Assembly (NCBI GenBank): GCA_013368315.1
Contig: JAACJM010000031.1
Coordinates: 186,001 to 250,000 of the forward strand
Direction: 5' to 3'
DNA length: 64,000 nucleotides
Source: Tetrapyrgos nigripes
Taxonomy: Eukaryota; Basidiomycota; Agaricomycetes; Agaricales; Campanellaceae
In this document: positions 33,842-45,919 of the stretch, piece after piece
Numbering within the stretch: position 1 is the stretch's first letter
How the letters are laid out: every line of letters begins with the position of its first letter
Translations under genes and position numbers: made by a program
Notes under the pieces: generated by a model
The model's database searches: none
What the model saw: the letters and a program-made list of their open reading frames with translations, nothing else
Told to the model about the DNA's origin: nothing

Positions 33842-36800
33842 ATGGCGTTGTCCGTGTATCCACAAGATTCCTCCAAGAACCTCACCTCAAAATCACCCCC
33901 GCCTCAACTTATCAACGACTCAAAACCAAGGGCCAGAGGCAATTCGGCCGCTGCTCGTCCAAGTTTGCGCTTGCACATTGCAAATCCTACGGAACGTCTA
34001 CCAGTTGTCAGTAGTCATTCAGACTATATGCGCTTGTCCAAACTGACACCTTTTAGGCCGACACCCAGACCCGGGCCCTTTACAACGTGCCTGCAGACCC
34101 AAACCCTGCAGACCTGCGTCACCGTGGTGCTTCTTTTGGAACCGGAAAGCGTTCTCCATCACCTCAGGTTCGAATATCAAACCAAACATCCGGCAACTCG
34201 ACTCCATCTTCCTCTTCTGCTGGTTCAGCTACCTCTGGCAGAGGGACTACCCTTCCCGGTCGCCATCAAGCTCCACCACAACAGATGTATTCAGCAGGTA
34301 CGGTCACTACCGCGACTACCGACGAATTATCGGGTTTCAGCGCATTTCCAAGTAATATTTCTACTCCTGCTACCAACGACTCTGCTCACTCATTCGGTGC
34401 TGGGCCAGGCAACAAAAATCGATCTAGACCTCTTCCTTTGCCTCCTCCACCTTCACGGCCTTCATCCAGAGGCAGCACCATTCCTGAAGCCCGACATGGG
34501 AAGGGCGGTCCACAGCCTCAGCAGCTTACGTTTGACCCGACGACGAGTACATGGGTCATCAAGCCGTCTGTCATAAACTCTCCACTCAGAAGCGCTCCTC
34601 CAAACAAGCTTACCGCGAGCGTGACTTCTCCTCAGCTGTTGGGCGCTCAGTCTGGCTATTCACATCAGCAATCACGTCTGCACCATCACTCTTCCTCTCG
34701 GTCTCATGGGCATTCCAGGAGCCGAAGTGACCAGTCTAGAGAGTTAACATCACTACCCAAACCTATGTCGATAGGTTCGGCCAGCGCTGACGTCAGCAAG
34801 TCGCGAAGTAGACAGCAGTCTACCCGGACCGCGCCCAGTTCGGACAACGAGTCGGAAGCTCTTGGCAGTAACTGGAAGCAAAAACAATTTGCCGAAACGC
34901 GCCATGATTCTGATTCTCCGGCCGAGACCACAGAGGAGGAACCAGAGCTTGACCCAGAGAGGCTGCCTGGAGGAAAGAAGTGGAAAGGGAAGGAACCGAT
35001 AAGAGGAGAGGGTTGGCATTTGCTCTTCCCCAATGCCTCGAAAAATTCTTCGGGTCTTAGTGTCCATACACCGCCTGCTCCTGCGTCTGCAGCCGCCACA
35101 CCACCACCAGCCCTTTCAGCAACTGCCCCCTTGCCCAGTACTCCTTTCAGTGGAACGGCCGCGTCATCTCGCACGTCCCTGGATTTGCCACCGTCTATAT
35201 CGAAATCTACCGCGACGACTCCAGTCACTTCATTCGTCCCTGCAGACGGCCGTCCCCAGTCGATTTCTTCGATTTCTATTAGCAGTCGTGAAAGCCGCGA
35301 TGAAGGCACCACTAGGTGGAAGAGTAAAGGGAGAGATGGGATTCGTCGGTCTGGCAGCGTTTCTTCAATTTCGAGCTATAACAGCATTTCAGGTGTCAGT
35401 GCCAGGATTTCGAAGAAGAGTAGTAAAAGAGGGAAGGGTAAGGGCAAGGGCAAGAACGTAGTTGGGTCTGCATCGATTTCGTATCATAACTCTGCCTATG
35501 GTGGACCAAATGGCAACCTTGGTGCATCCCTCAGCTCTCCGTATATTCCGACTGCTACCACTGCTGAATCTGCTTCTACGGCTGCAGCTGCAATCACTAC
35601 GCCCACTCCAGTGACGGTCCTCCCCCTTCCTAGTGCTGCTCCAACTCCCAGGTCCACACAAACGTTGCACCAACACCCTGTCGATATCACACCTGACAGG
35701 ACGTTCACGCCCTCGAGAAACCTACCTGCAGAACCGGTTGCATCAACCGGCGCGCCACTGTTACCGTTACCGCCATCCTTGCAGATTGGTGGAGGAATCC
35801 TGGGTCAGAAGTCACCTCCTGTTCCACCAAAAGATATGTCTTCTGCCCAAGCTAGAGCCATGGCCAACGATCCTTTCTCGTCGTCCTATACACCCGGCAA
35901 CCAAAGTCCCGACAACACCAATGCCAATCCTCATCTCCTTTACGTCTATCGCGAATACCGTGACACCGACTCTGACTCGCTATCTAGCTCGCAACATGAC
36001 CCTGTGGATATTGGGTATGGATATGGTGATACTGGATTCGAGGATGATGAAAGAGTGTATGTTGATGACGGTTATTCTGGGCATAATCCGGATCAGGGTG
36101 ATTGGGACGAGGAAGACCATGAAGGTGGTTTCATCACTGCTGCTGGTACCTATGTCGAGGGTGGTGGTACTGGATCGAATAGTGACCTCAACTCGGCTCT
36201 TCACGGAAGTGGAAGTTCTGTTTACCACGGCTCTACTGTGCACGGTTCAAATATTGCGCATAGTGTCAGGAGTGGAGTGATGGCTGGAAGGGCTGCTGTC
36301 TCCGATATTGGAGGGTTCAGAACTCCTTCGTTGAACGAGAAGGAAAGGGACAGGGATAGGTCACCTTCACCGTTGAGCTTTGCGAAGAGGAGAAAGAACA
36401 GTCTGGATTTCTTGGATGACGATGACGATTTACGAGACGAGGATCCAGAAGATGACGAATTGAGTCCTGATGGTACGACTGGTGGTGCTGGTTATGATAT
36501 GCAAGGCTTTGGGGGTGACGGTGGTGTTCCTGTTGCAGCACCTATTCCTCGTCGGCCTGGGGTGTCAGTGACAGTCATGGAGCAGGAATTTGCGAATGCT
36601 GGGATGGTTATTCATGATTGGCGCCCTCAAGTCCAGGAAACAATCCCTGCCTTACCATCTTCAGGAACCGGTCCACGACCCGATATTCTCTCGCCAGCTT
36701 CTCCAAGAGGAGCACGACAACGTCCTACTCAGAAGGAGAAGGAGAAGGGTAGCACCCCTGCTACGCCTGCTGGTGGTCTCGTAGTCGACATTGACCCTGC

Positions 36801-37659
36801 CGAGATCTTGGGACCCGAACACGAAATGATCTTCTCCAAGAACCCTTCGCCGACGAGATATGGAGGCGGGTATCGGTCTCCCTTTACTTTTGGTGGTGAC
36901 GAGAAGGTGTTTGTTAGGGGTAGATGGAGGATGAGGAGTCCCAGTCCAAATTTGAGTCCTTTAGATTTAGGCCCGGATGCACAGGGCGGACATGGTCTCA
37001 GTCCAGCTAGTGGAAGCAGCGCACCTCTCAGCCCTATAACCTTCACCACTTCCGCCGGTAGCGGTAGTAACACGCTCAGCCCATTGTCTAATCCGACCAG
37101 CCCTATCAGAAGGCAACGAACAGGTACTACTGGTGGTGGTGCTACACTCGGTGCCAATCTAGGTGCCACTGCAAGGAAGCTCCGGCGATACGCATCAGAA
37201 GAAAGTCTACTGATCGATAGTCCCAACCCGGTCTCTGCCTACAACAAAGCGAGCTACAACAACTTCAATAATAGCAATTACGACAGCAGTTATTACAATA
37301 ACTACAACCATAGTACGGCGCCGATGCGTCTTGCGCCGAATCGATATGTCGAGCCTCAGCCTCAGCCTCAGAGGAATCTTATAGATGATTTTGAGGGGGT
37401 GAATGGAAGTCTGGCTGCTGCGGGGGAAAGGTCGATGCGTCGTGGTGATCGTAGTGGCCAAAGTGGGAATGGTAGTGGAAGTGATAGCTCGAGTATAGGA
37501 GGGAGGAGTAAAGGACAATCGGTCACCAAAGTAGTCCAAAGCATGCAACCTAACCATGGTTCAGTGCTGACGAAGCCACGTCGTCCCCCCCACCCGGCGG
37601 AGAAGGTGTCTTATGACCTATGGGTCCAGGGATTGGAAAACAAGGGAAAGAGAGCTTAG
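33842..37659 (+). CDS. Large low-complexity, probably disordered protein of unknown function (1255 aa)
   Basis: Two exons: 33842-34006 and 34057-37659. The 50-nt intron (GTCAGT...TTTTAG) is in phase and joins PTERLPV to ADTQTRALYN. The protein is rich in Ser, Pro, Gly, Thr and Asn almost throughout. It has Pro runs (about residues 145-150), a Lys/Gly cluster KKSSKRGKGKGKGKN (about 455-470), an acidic stretch DDDDDLRDEDPEDDE (about 840-855), many SP sites and a conserved-looking tail PHPAEKVSYDLWVQGLENKG. No folded domain, signal peptide or membrane helix is seen. Many S/T-P sites suggest phosphorylation and a regulatory or scaffold role, but that is inference. The long uninterrupted frame argues strongly for a real gene. 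Confidence 0.8.
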
Positions 37660-38744
37660 ACGTTTGGTTGACTCCGGGTCTGTCGTTTTCTTGAGTTGTC
37701 AGTTTTCTGCAGACTATTTATTTTAGATGGTGCGTGCTTCGTTGTTTCGCTTCAGGCATCTGTACTGACTTTGCGCTGTAGAATCTGTATCTCTTCTTGG
37801 TCTGTTTCTTTATGTATTCAAGCCTTCGACGCATATATCTCTCAATCATATCCTCACCTCGACATCTTGCATATTGCATCGCTGCCTCTGCTTTTACCCT
37901 TGCTCATCTCACCTCCCCTACTTTGCATTCTCCAAGTCATTGCATCCCGGTAGTCTGCGCATTTCTGATTTCATTGGATTGTCCATATGTATTTCTAAGT
38001 TCGTATGCATATTGCTTGACCTACGTTTTGCTTGACCGAGTCAAACTCAAACTGTCTTTACTCAAGACTCGAGTACTTACCTACACGTACTAAGTACTAC
38101 ATGCTATGTACCTTTTCGTTTACTTACGTTCCTTACTCAGCTATTCTCCTCACTGTATATATTATCGTATAGCCATAGTTTCTATCTTCATTGCTTTACT
38201 ACTCCCTGCACAGTGTGAGTTGGACAGCCTTCTGCATCGCGCCGGTGGTCTGCACTCGTCTCCAGGAGATCTGACCAATGTATTGTCTCAAGTTGTTCAT
38301 AAGGCTCAAAGTTCAGAGCGGTACATATTCCGGGTCTTTCTTGATCCTTGAAGTCCGGATATGTGCAGGATAGTGGGTCAGTGGGATACGTTTAATTTCA
38401 TTTCCTTCCCTTTTATTTTTTCCATGGCAAAGACGCCTCCATCAACGGGAGAAGACTCGTTAAACACTACTGCTTCGGTACTAGTATGATTTTTTTGCTA
38501 TGACGGGTCAGAGCAAACCCGAATTGCATGTGCTGCGTATATTGCCATAAGTGCCTACTCCGCCTATGAATCCGTAAAGAGACACTCGGGGGACGCGATG
38601 GGGAGTTGGAGCCTATTAGAATGGTTGTCAGACGGGGATTAAGGACATTAGGTAGCTCTGGCGTCGACGCACCTCCGCAGTACTTGATCATAATGTACAC
38701 ACATCTTGTCCCATTGTGATACACGAGATATGATCACATTATCG
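37660..38744. other. 3' flank, no gene recognised
   Basis: Pyrimidine-rich spacer after the large gene; short frames only. Confidence 0.4.
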
Positions 38745-38901
38745 TTACACAAATATTACTTCCCTTCGGTACTCGTCCGAAACCGACAGCAACACAACCT
38801 CCGTAGGTATGCCAAGTCCATCCTCCACATCAACGGTCTCAACGCTTGCTTTGTAAGTGACACCCACCCATGTCAAACCACTCCGGGTGTCGTCTGCGAG
38901 G
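38745..38901 (-). pseudogene. Stray last exon of a GH79 glucuronidase gene
   Basis: The minus strand has an intron-like acceptor (CTCCAGACAG) followed by LADDTRSGLTWVGVTY, then ETVDVEDGLGI and TEVVLLSVS. This is the same order as the last exon of the two GH79 genes at 46.5 and 49.2 kb (ADDASGLTWGGVTYE, then TEVVLLSFS). The original stop is lost and the frame runs on to 38745. No upstream GH79 exon is found nearby, so it is a fragment left by duplication or deletion. Confidence 0.75.
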
Positions 38902-40645
38902 CTGTCTGGAGAAAATGAGAACGAACGGTCAGCAGAAAGCAAGAAGTAGAAAAAAAGAAACGTCGCAACGTAGAGTTGACTGAGGACGTCTGAGGCGTAG
39001 TGAAAGCAAAAATACGAGTAAAAGCTAGGATATTACGGTTGGAACAAGCTCAAGAGTAACGGGATTGTGGCGGATAAAAAGCATAGAGTGTAATCCGACA
39101 TAGACTAGAGAACTTAATCCAGACGAAACGATGGGAATGAGACGAAGGATACGTACCTGGACTTCGTTAACCTTGGCTTTGACTGGGTTGGTAGAGACGA
39201 CGCGATAGTTTACAGGGCCAGTGTGTATAATCTTGAGCGTGCTGGTCCCGCTATTGGGCGAGTTCTAGTCCGAGTTCGGTTTAGGAAAGTCTGCACCAGA
39301 GTGCCAGGCAAAGTCTTCTTCAACATCGTTACAAGACCAGCTTGACCGTAAAATCAGTGTTAAACTTGAAGAAAAAAGCTTGGAAACTAAGCTACTAGTA
39401 TAGTGGACGGGTACTACTTAGTCAAAACGCATTAGTTGACTAACTCGAAGAACGTGGCGATTAGAAACTCTTGAAGTCTAACAATCATGCTCACCGTTAG
39501 CCGTATGTAATTACAACATTACTGAGTAAAACGCCAGGTGTTCACTGCATCCCTGGGGCAGGCCTATACACCGTTCTGATGAATGAAGAGTTCGCGTTTT
39601 TGAGCCAGCAATGTCCGTCAACAGCCGTGGTGGCTATCTACTAATGAGGCCATGCAGAGTTTGAACATTTTGTTGGGAGTTTGAAGCAGAACGGATGAAG
39701 TCATGTATTGGACAAGTCGGTACACTGTTAGTTTGTTGGGCAGCAGGAAACGAAAATTAGAGAAAAAATGCCGTGAGACTTCCGGGTACTCAGATGCCGG
39801 TAGCGACGCCCCTTTTTCTTCGACTTGTTTCAGGAGAGGTGTTTCGAACGTTTGACTCTGAAAGCAGCAGTAATGTCTATCTCAAGGCTTTAAGCTCTAA
39901 GCCTCCCTCCTGTGGCGCGAAGCCATTCTACAATTTTTCTAACCAACTACCCTGAGCTAAGATTCGAGCCGATGTCGACCTAGTCTCTCGTAGCCAAACT
40001 CCTACCCCTGTATGATATGAATGTTGGGTAATATCGACCTCGGAAGTAGTCGTCAGACTCGGACTTATTCAAGAAACGAATTAGCAGAAGCAATGACCAG
40101 GACCGACGAGAAAAAGACAGTAAGAAGTACCCTAATCTCCCTACATCGGGGCCTACGAAGCTGCATCACATTCCCCTAAGGGCCTTTCCTGACCGCCTCA
40201 TAGTACTAGTAAGGCGTTCAACTGTAATACCCTGAACTTACATACATTCTACACACAAGTTCGCATATGAAACGCATCCGAATTTCGAAACCAAATCAAG
40301 GAAACACCATGCTAGCCTGCCGCCTAGTAGGTATGACCTAGTGCTACTTGAGTATAGCTATGTATGCAGTATTGAAAGATGACTGTTGATTTCCACAAGC
40401 GCTAATGTGACTAACGAGAATCTTCAATTGACATTGACAAGTTGCTCGTACTACTTGAGGGGATAAGTAGAGGCCGACGGACAGGTTACAACTTGCCAGT
40501 CTTGTCTCTAGTCTCCCCATATTTACCCTACCTACATCCCTCTCCAACCTACGGAGCATCTCCCTCTTCGACTGGAATTTCAGCATAAAGCCCGGCCAGA
40601 GCCTCCCGATACCGTCGCCCGCCGATCGCTGCGTCAAACGGTGCA
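38902..40645. other. Mostly gene-free; one exon-like fragment on the minus strand
   Basis: At about 39330-39170 the minus strand reads EEDFAWHSGADFPKPNSD, a stop, then NSPNSGTSTLKIIHTGP and a donor-like GTACGT after VNEVQ. It looks like a decayed exon of a secreted or cell-wall protein, but I do not recognise the family. The region from about 40260 onward is repeated, diverged, upstream of the second DUF6534 copy (near 44070). Confidence 0.4.
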
Positions 40646-42376
40646 ATGGATGCCACTCATATCAATCTGCACAAATTCACTGGGTACGTGCTACGTACTT
40701 AATGACTTGAACGCTGCTAATTTTATCTCACTACTAACACACATCAACCATATGCATCGTTGGGAAACAGGTCGACGGTCATAGGAACATGGTTGGATTT
40801 GATGCTGTATGTGTTGGTGATTGACCGAGTAAGTAACAGCTCTTGAACAGTTCAACGATTCAGTGGTTTTCAGTGACATCGGAGTTCCATCTCGACTCTT
40901 CGACTCGGACTCCCGAGGCCAATCGCTCGTACGCATAACTCGTATAAGTACTGACATATAACTATATGTGTCTAGGCTTTGTACTATTACTTTTGCCACT
41001 ACCATACCGACAGAATTCTCGTCAAGGTCGTTGTCTTTGTTGCGCTTGCCTGCGATACAACTACGGTAATCGCAGAATGTGTGGGCGTCTACCTGGTGAG
41101 TTGCATTTGCACAGTTGGACCGTGTATACTTAGCGTCTGATTTTTCAAATCATTTGGAATTTTGAATACATATGTCATAGAATGTTGTCACTTTTCAAGG
41201 TACATAGACCGGTACCTCTATTTTTTTTTGGAATCCGATTCAAGAAAATGGTAAGTAACTTTGAAGCTGACTTGGCCCATGGGTGGCGCAGGAAACATAG
41301 GTGCTCTCCAAACACGACAATGGTAAGTTGAGACAACGAGTAAAATGAAACCCCATTCGAATAAACTACTGTTTGGTGATTGGGTATACAGGCCTAGAAG
41401 CATATACCTGGCTTCCACTGGTTTTTCTGCATCAATCATGCAGGCATTCATGTTGCATAGATATTGGTCCTTGTAAGTATGTTCCGAGTTCATCTGCATT
41501 CAACTCAGTATCTGACCTATTTTGATTGGCTGAAGAACAGGAAGAAAAGTGGTTACAAGTGCTGTAGGACTTGTAATACTCTTGTCAGTAAGTACTGTCT
41601 TCAAGCTCAAGAGCTTAAGTGAAGCTGCATTAATTAATGTTCAATAATCACAACTATGGCTGCTGGCATCATAAAAGCTTGCAAGCACCTTTTACCTCAC
41701 CACCATCGTCATTTTTTTTCCAATCCCAATACTCCCAAGGTAAAGTTCTACATACAAAAATGTTTCCTGCGATGATGTGAGTACTTTCACGTTCTGTGTG
41801 GTTATCTTGGCACAAACTTATCCCGTTATCCCTTACGATAGTTTATGGTTATCAACCGCAATGGTGGCGGACCTATTACTCGCCCTACTCTTGGTCTTAT
41901 ATTATCAAGCGACGGACCGTGACAGAACGACGCTTGGGTCTTCGTCCAAGTGAGTCCCCTTTCCATTTGGAAAATTCTGTAACGATTGGGTTAAGAAGAC
42001 GAACAAATAAATTTTAGACTCATTCGCCATCTAGCAACCCTCGCACTAAAAACCGGCTCTTTCACCGCTCTGACTGCAGTGATCACTCTTGTAGTCTTTG
42101 TGACTGATATCCAGAGTAATGGTATGTCCTTGTCCTATCCTCTTTATCATTTCTATTAGCATGGCACATTAACATTTGGCCTCATTGAACTTTTGGATTG
42201 AAGTCTCCTTGATATTTGCCCACTGCATCGGCCGTATCTATTCATTGACGGTCTTGTACAACCTGAACATTCGTCGGAAGATGATCAATCGTCGGAGTAG
42301 CAGTATACATATACCTGATTTGGAGAGCCGCAATCATTTCACGGTGCCGGTGCCGGTGGCGAGCAACTGGGATTGA
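40646..42376 (+). pseudogene. DUF6534-type multi-pass membrane protein, copy A (one frameshift in a T run)
   Basis: Eleven exons: 40646-40683, 40771-40828, 40976-41095, 41181-41199, 41292-41322, 41392-41472, 41536-41587, 41678-41776, 41842-41949, 42018-42121 and 42204-42376. All junctions are in phase except exon 8. There an eight-T run near 41711-41718 gives one extra base, so the frame is lost unless this is a sequencing error. The product would have about seven hydrophobic helices. Family-like blocks are ALYYYFCHYHTDRI, IYLASTGFSASIMQAFMLHRYWSL (part), STAMVADLLLALLLVLYYQ (part) and the end GRIYSLTVLYNLNIR. This family is abundant in mushrooms and has no known function. It is a duplicate of the copy at 44.5-45.9 kb. 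Confidence 0.75.
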
Positions 42377-42480
42377 GCTAGGTAGTATGTAGGATGTCCT
42401 GAATTGATATCTGGACGGGCCATCGACGTTGCGTGTACGGTGTCCATGGAGGCTCTGGTGGGTTTTTGAGCCGCAGGCAT

Positions 42481-42986
42481 GGGATCGAGCGCTCATTTTA
42501 ATTCATTTTCCACTGAATTTCTTGTCAAATAAACTCGGCGGATGAGCCTAAAGAGGAATGACAGAAAGAGTATCAGTGTGAGTGCACCAGTCCAGCGCTC
42601 GTTCGCTTATAATGGCGAAAAGTTGATTTCGGAGATAATCTGGCCTTGCCTGATTTGGACGTTAGGGTTAGGGCCTCAGGATGAGCGGTAACCGGTTCGA
42701 GTTAGGGTTAGCGGAGGGCTGGCCGAATGTCCGCGGAGAAGCCATCTGGTGTGGAGTGAAGATCGCAGCGTTGTTTTTTCTTTGCAGCAGCATTCTGTGC
42801 CGGCGCTGGTCGGACAATACTAAAAAACATCTTCAAGAGTACAAGACTGGATGCTTGGGTTTTTATTTGTTGCTTCTTCAGGCAAGAATGAGGGCCATTT
42901 AAAGGAGCATTCGTACACACTATCCGCCGAGTTTATTTGACAAATATTCAGTAGAAATTGAAATGTAATGGGCGCTTAGCGATCCC
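42481..42986. mobile_element. MITE with about 60-bp inverted ends (506 bp)
   Basis: The left end GGGATCGAGCGCTCATT and right end (read inward) GGGATCGCTAAGCGCCCATT align with small indels. They continue through CACTGAAT and a perfect TGTCAAATAAACTCGGCGGA (left to about 42542, right from about 42923). The middle holds two copies of GTTAGGGTTAG (near 42662 and 42701). No target duplication is clear and there is no coding capacity. Confidence 0.7.
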
Positions 42987-43459
42987 AAACTCTTTGACTC
43001 AAAAACATACCCGAGTCAAAAACCTACCTGAGCCACCATGGACACCGTAGCGTGGCGAGAACTCGGCGTTCCTCTCTCCCTGGCCTGGAGCCGGCCTCTC
43101 CCAAAACTTCAATGCTGCAATGCTCAACGTTTTTTTTACGTTTACGAGGCCTCTTAAAGGCCGAGTTAACTTAGGTGGAGACCCCGTGACTTTTTCAATT
43201 GAGTTGCAAAATTTACCACGGCTTCAATCTCCCACCCCTTTTTATTACCGGTATCTACTCTACTCCCGACAACCGAAGTGTCTAGGCTCGGTCTGGACTC
43301 CAAGGACTAATGACGTCGACAACCACGACGTCATGCCAGCGTGTCGACCTGTGTCGACCCGCTTTCACTACCACCATAAACCGAGCTTGCGCGCCATCCC
43401 CACTTGCAGCAGCGACGACAGTGATGACGGTAATGACAACAACAGCAAGTGGGCTGTTA
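42987..43459. other. No gene recognised
   Basis: A short hairpin-like word (GAGGCCTCTTAAAGGCCGAG, about 43147) is echoed near 43900, on the other side of the next MITE. Nothing else is seen. Confidence 0.35.
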
Positions 43460-43823
43460 CAGCTATTTCACTAAATATGCGGAAAGTTCAAAAAAAAATT
43501 TTCTCGATCACCTCAATGCCTTTCGGCTTTCAGAGGACCGGCCGGATACATATAAAGCCCCTGAGCAGTGTTGGGCTACTCCGATCGCTACCCTAAACGA
43601 TGTGGAGCCAACCAACTCTGGTGGAGCTCACTGCTTCGGGTGGTCCCGACACAATCTGACTCAATGGTCGGGGCTGGATCGGGCTCTAGCAAGGCTCTTG
43701 ACGTCGTCTGCGTCATCCTAAGATTTTTGAATGCGCCGTCGAAGCCACTACAGCCGATCGAGGCCCAGTTGATCGGCCTCGGAAAAAAAAAACGATCCTT
43801 CCGTACTTTTAGTGAAATAGCTG
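43460..43823. mobile_element. Tc1/mariner-type MITE with TA target duplication (364 bp)
   Basis: Perfect inverted ends CAGCTATTTCACTAAA (from 43460) and TTTAGTGAAATAGCTG (to 43823), each flanked by TA (43458-43459 and 43824-43825). CAG-starting ends and TA duplication fit the Tc1/mariner superfamily. There is no transposase. Confidence 0.75.
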
Positions 43824-43825
43824 TA

Positions 43826-44480
43826 ACGTTGCTATCCAACACTTCAAGCAAGGGGTCTCGTAATTTGCCCTGCGAAGCAGTGGCTCCTTACCCCAGTTAC
43901 GAGGCCCTTTTAAGGGGCTCGTTCTTATAACCCGATCTTCCAGTGTGGCTATGCTGAATCCAGTCGGCAAGCTCCGGTCATGCCGCTATACCGTTTTTCT
44001 TTGGTTTTTCTTTACAGATTTGGGTCGTTATCGTGCCACGGCCCACATTTCTCTCGTAAATTAATTGAACTTGACGCATCCGAGTGACTTATGTATGTAG
44101 TCCAAATCAAGCAAACACTATGCTCAGGGCCGACTGACTGCGCCACGATTGAAATTACTTATTGAAGCTTGAAAGGCTTATAGAGCGCTTGTGTTGGTAA
44201 CGAGAATTTTCAATTGACACGGTGGCACGTTATATGTAACTTGCAATTGTACGTATAAGTAGACGTCGACAGACAACTTGTTGGCCTGGTCTCGGTCTCT
44301 AGTCTCCTCCTACCTCCCTTTCGCTCTCCTTCTTATATTCAAGCACGAAGTCGTACAGCTGGAAGCACTTCAGCCTCAGCAAAGTTCCCAGAGTCAGACC
44401 AACCTCTCTCTAGACTCTCAAGGCCAACTGCTCGTACGTTGTATATATAAGTACTGACATATAAGTATGTTCTATTCTAG
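43826..44480. other. Upstream part of the second DUF6534 duplication unit
   Basis: From about 44070 the sequence follows the region upstream of copy A (near 40280-40560). It then skips the segment that in copy A holds exons 1 and 2 and rejoins before exon 3. No alternative first exon was found. Confidence 0.5.
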
Positions 44481-45919
44481 GCCTTGCATTACTTCCAACA
44501 CTACCCCACCGACAAAGTTCTCATCAAGGCCACTGTTTTCGCCGCCCTTGCCTGGGATACGGCTTTGACAGTGGCAGCTTGTACCGACGTCTACCTCGTG
44601 AGTTGGACAGTTGCAGCTGCACCGTACTTATGAGGCCTGATTTTTCGAATCGTTTGGATACCACTTATAGAATGCTGTCATCTTTCAAAGTAGGTACATA
44701 GAACCCAGGCCGTACCTTTTTTTTTGAATTGGATTCAAGAAATTTTGAAGCTGACTCGATGCCGCATGGCCCATTGTGGGTGGCTGCTCTTCAAAAGCTA
44801 CGATGGTAAGTAAGACTATGATTTTAGTATAGCGACCATATGAAACGCCATTCCGAGAATAACTTACTCATAGACTCACTGTTCGGCAGGACTCAAAGCG
44901 TCTATCTAGCTTCCACTGGTATCTCTGGAGCGATCGTGCAGGCATTTATGTTGCACAGATATTGGTCCTTGTAAGTATTATCTTCCCTTGAAATTCATCT
45001 GTGCTGTTGTCAGTTATCTGACTTACTCTATCTCTGATCAAACATTTGAAGAACGCGAAGAAAAGTGGTTATAAGTGCTGTAGGACTTGTGATACTCTTA
45101 TCAGTAAGTCCACTCTTCAAGATTCAGAGTAGCCGCCCTTGGATCATTAACGGTCGCTAACTCTGGCTGCTGGCACTGTAAAGCTTGCAAGTACTTTGTA
45201 TCTCACCATTATCATTCGTATCCTCCCCCTTGGAAGGCAAGATTCACGTACACCAACCTTGCTTCCGGTTATGTAAGTATGTTCACGTTCAGGCTCTGAG
45301 TGGTGTCTTATGGCTCACAAACCTATTTCGTAACTTCGTTATCCCCTGCATCATGCGCACTTGACCACTTAAAATAGTTTGTGGTTATCAGCCGCAGGGG
45401 CAGCGGACCTGTCAATCGCCCTACTCTTGGTCTTACATTATCAAACCACCGACCACGACAGAACGCTAAGTTCTTCACGCAGGTGAGCTCCATGTCCACT
45501 TGGCAAATTCTGTCATGATTGAAAAAGATTAACATTGGCTTCATCCTTAGACTCGTTCGTCGTCTAGTAACTCTCGCACTCAAAACCGGCTCTTTCACCG
45601 CTCTAACTGCAATGCTAGTTGTCATAACTTATGCGACTGATACTGAGAGTAATGGTATGTCCTGTCCTGTCTCATTTCTTTTTGGCATAGCACTGGCATT
45701 TGGGCTCATTTTGGATTCTGGGACTTGAAAGTCAGCTTGATATTCCTCTACTGCATAGCCAATATCTATTCATTGACGCTCTTGTACAACCTGAACATTC
45801 GTCAGAAGCTGCTCAGAAAAGCCACCTATACTCGGAGTAGCCGTATATGTATACCTGATTCGGAGAGTCGAAGTCGTGTCACGGTGGCGATGACGAGCAA
45901 CTATGATCGAGCTAGGTAG
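44481..45919 (+). pseudogene. DUF6534-type membrane protein, copy B, lacking its first exons
   Basis: Exons equivalent to 3, 4 and 6-11 of copy A are present with matching splice sites. Blocks are ALHYFQHYPTDKVLIKATVF (44481-44600), VYLASTGISGAIVQAFMLHR, RRKVVISAVGLVILLS, LASTLYLTIIIRILPLG, LVTLALKTGSFTALTAML and YCIANIYSLTLLYNLNIR up to the stop at 45919. Exon 8 is in frame here, unlike copy A. The segment with the start codon and first helix is missing, and the exon 5 acceptor is not recognisable. Copy B therefore looks like a 5'-truncated pseudogene, or needs an unseen first exon. Confidence 0.7.

Noticed and set aside
33731..34576. 281-codon plus frame over the start of the large disordered gene
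   Set aside because: Only 33842-34006 of this frame is used; after the intron the gene continues in the other frame for 1200 codons.
36729..37226. 165-codon minus-strand frame in the disordered gene
   Set aside because: Shadow of a low-complexity coding exon.
39930..39980. tRNA-like words (CCAACTACCCTGAGCTA and GATTCGAGCC)
   Set aside because: The D-arm-like and T-arm-like pieces are in the wrong order and no acceptor stem closes.
42660..42715. Interstitial telomere
   Set aside because: Only about two units of TTAGGG in each run; too short, and it lies inside a MITE.
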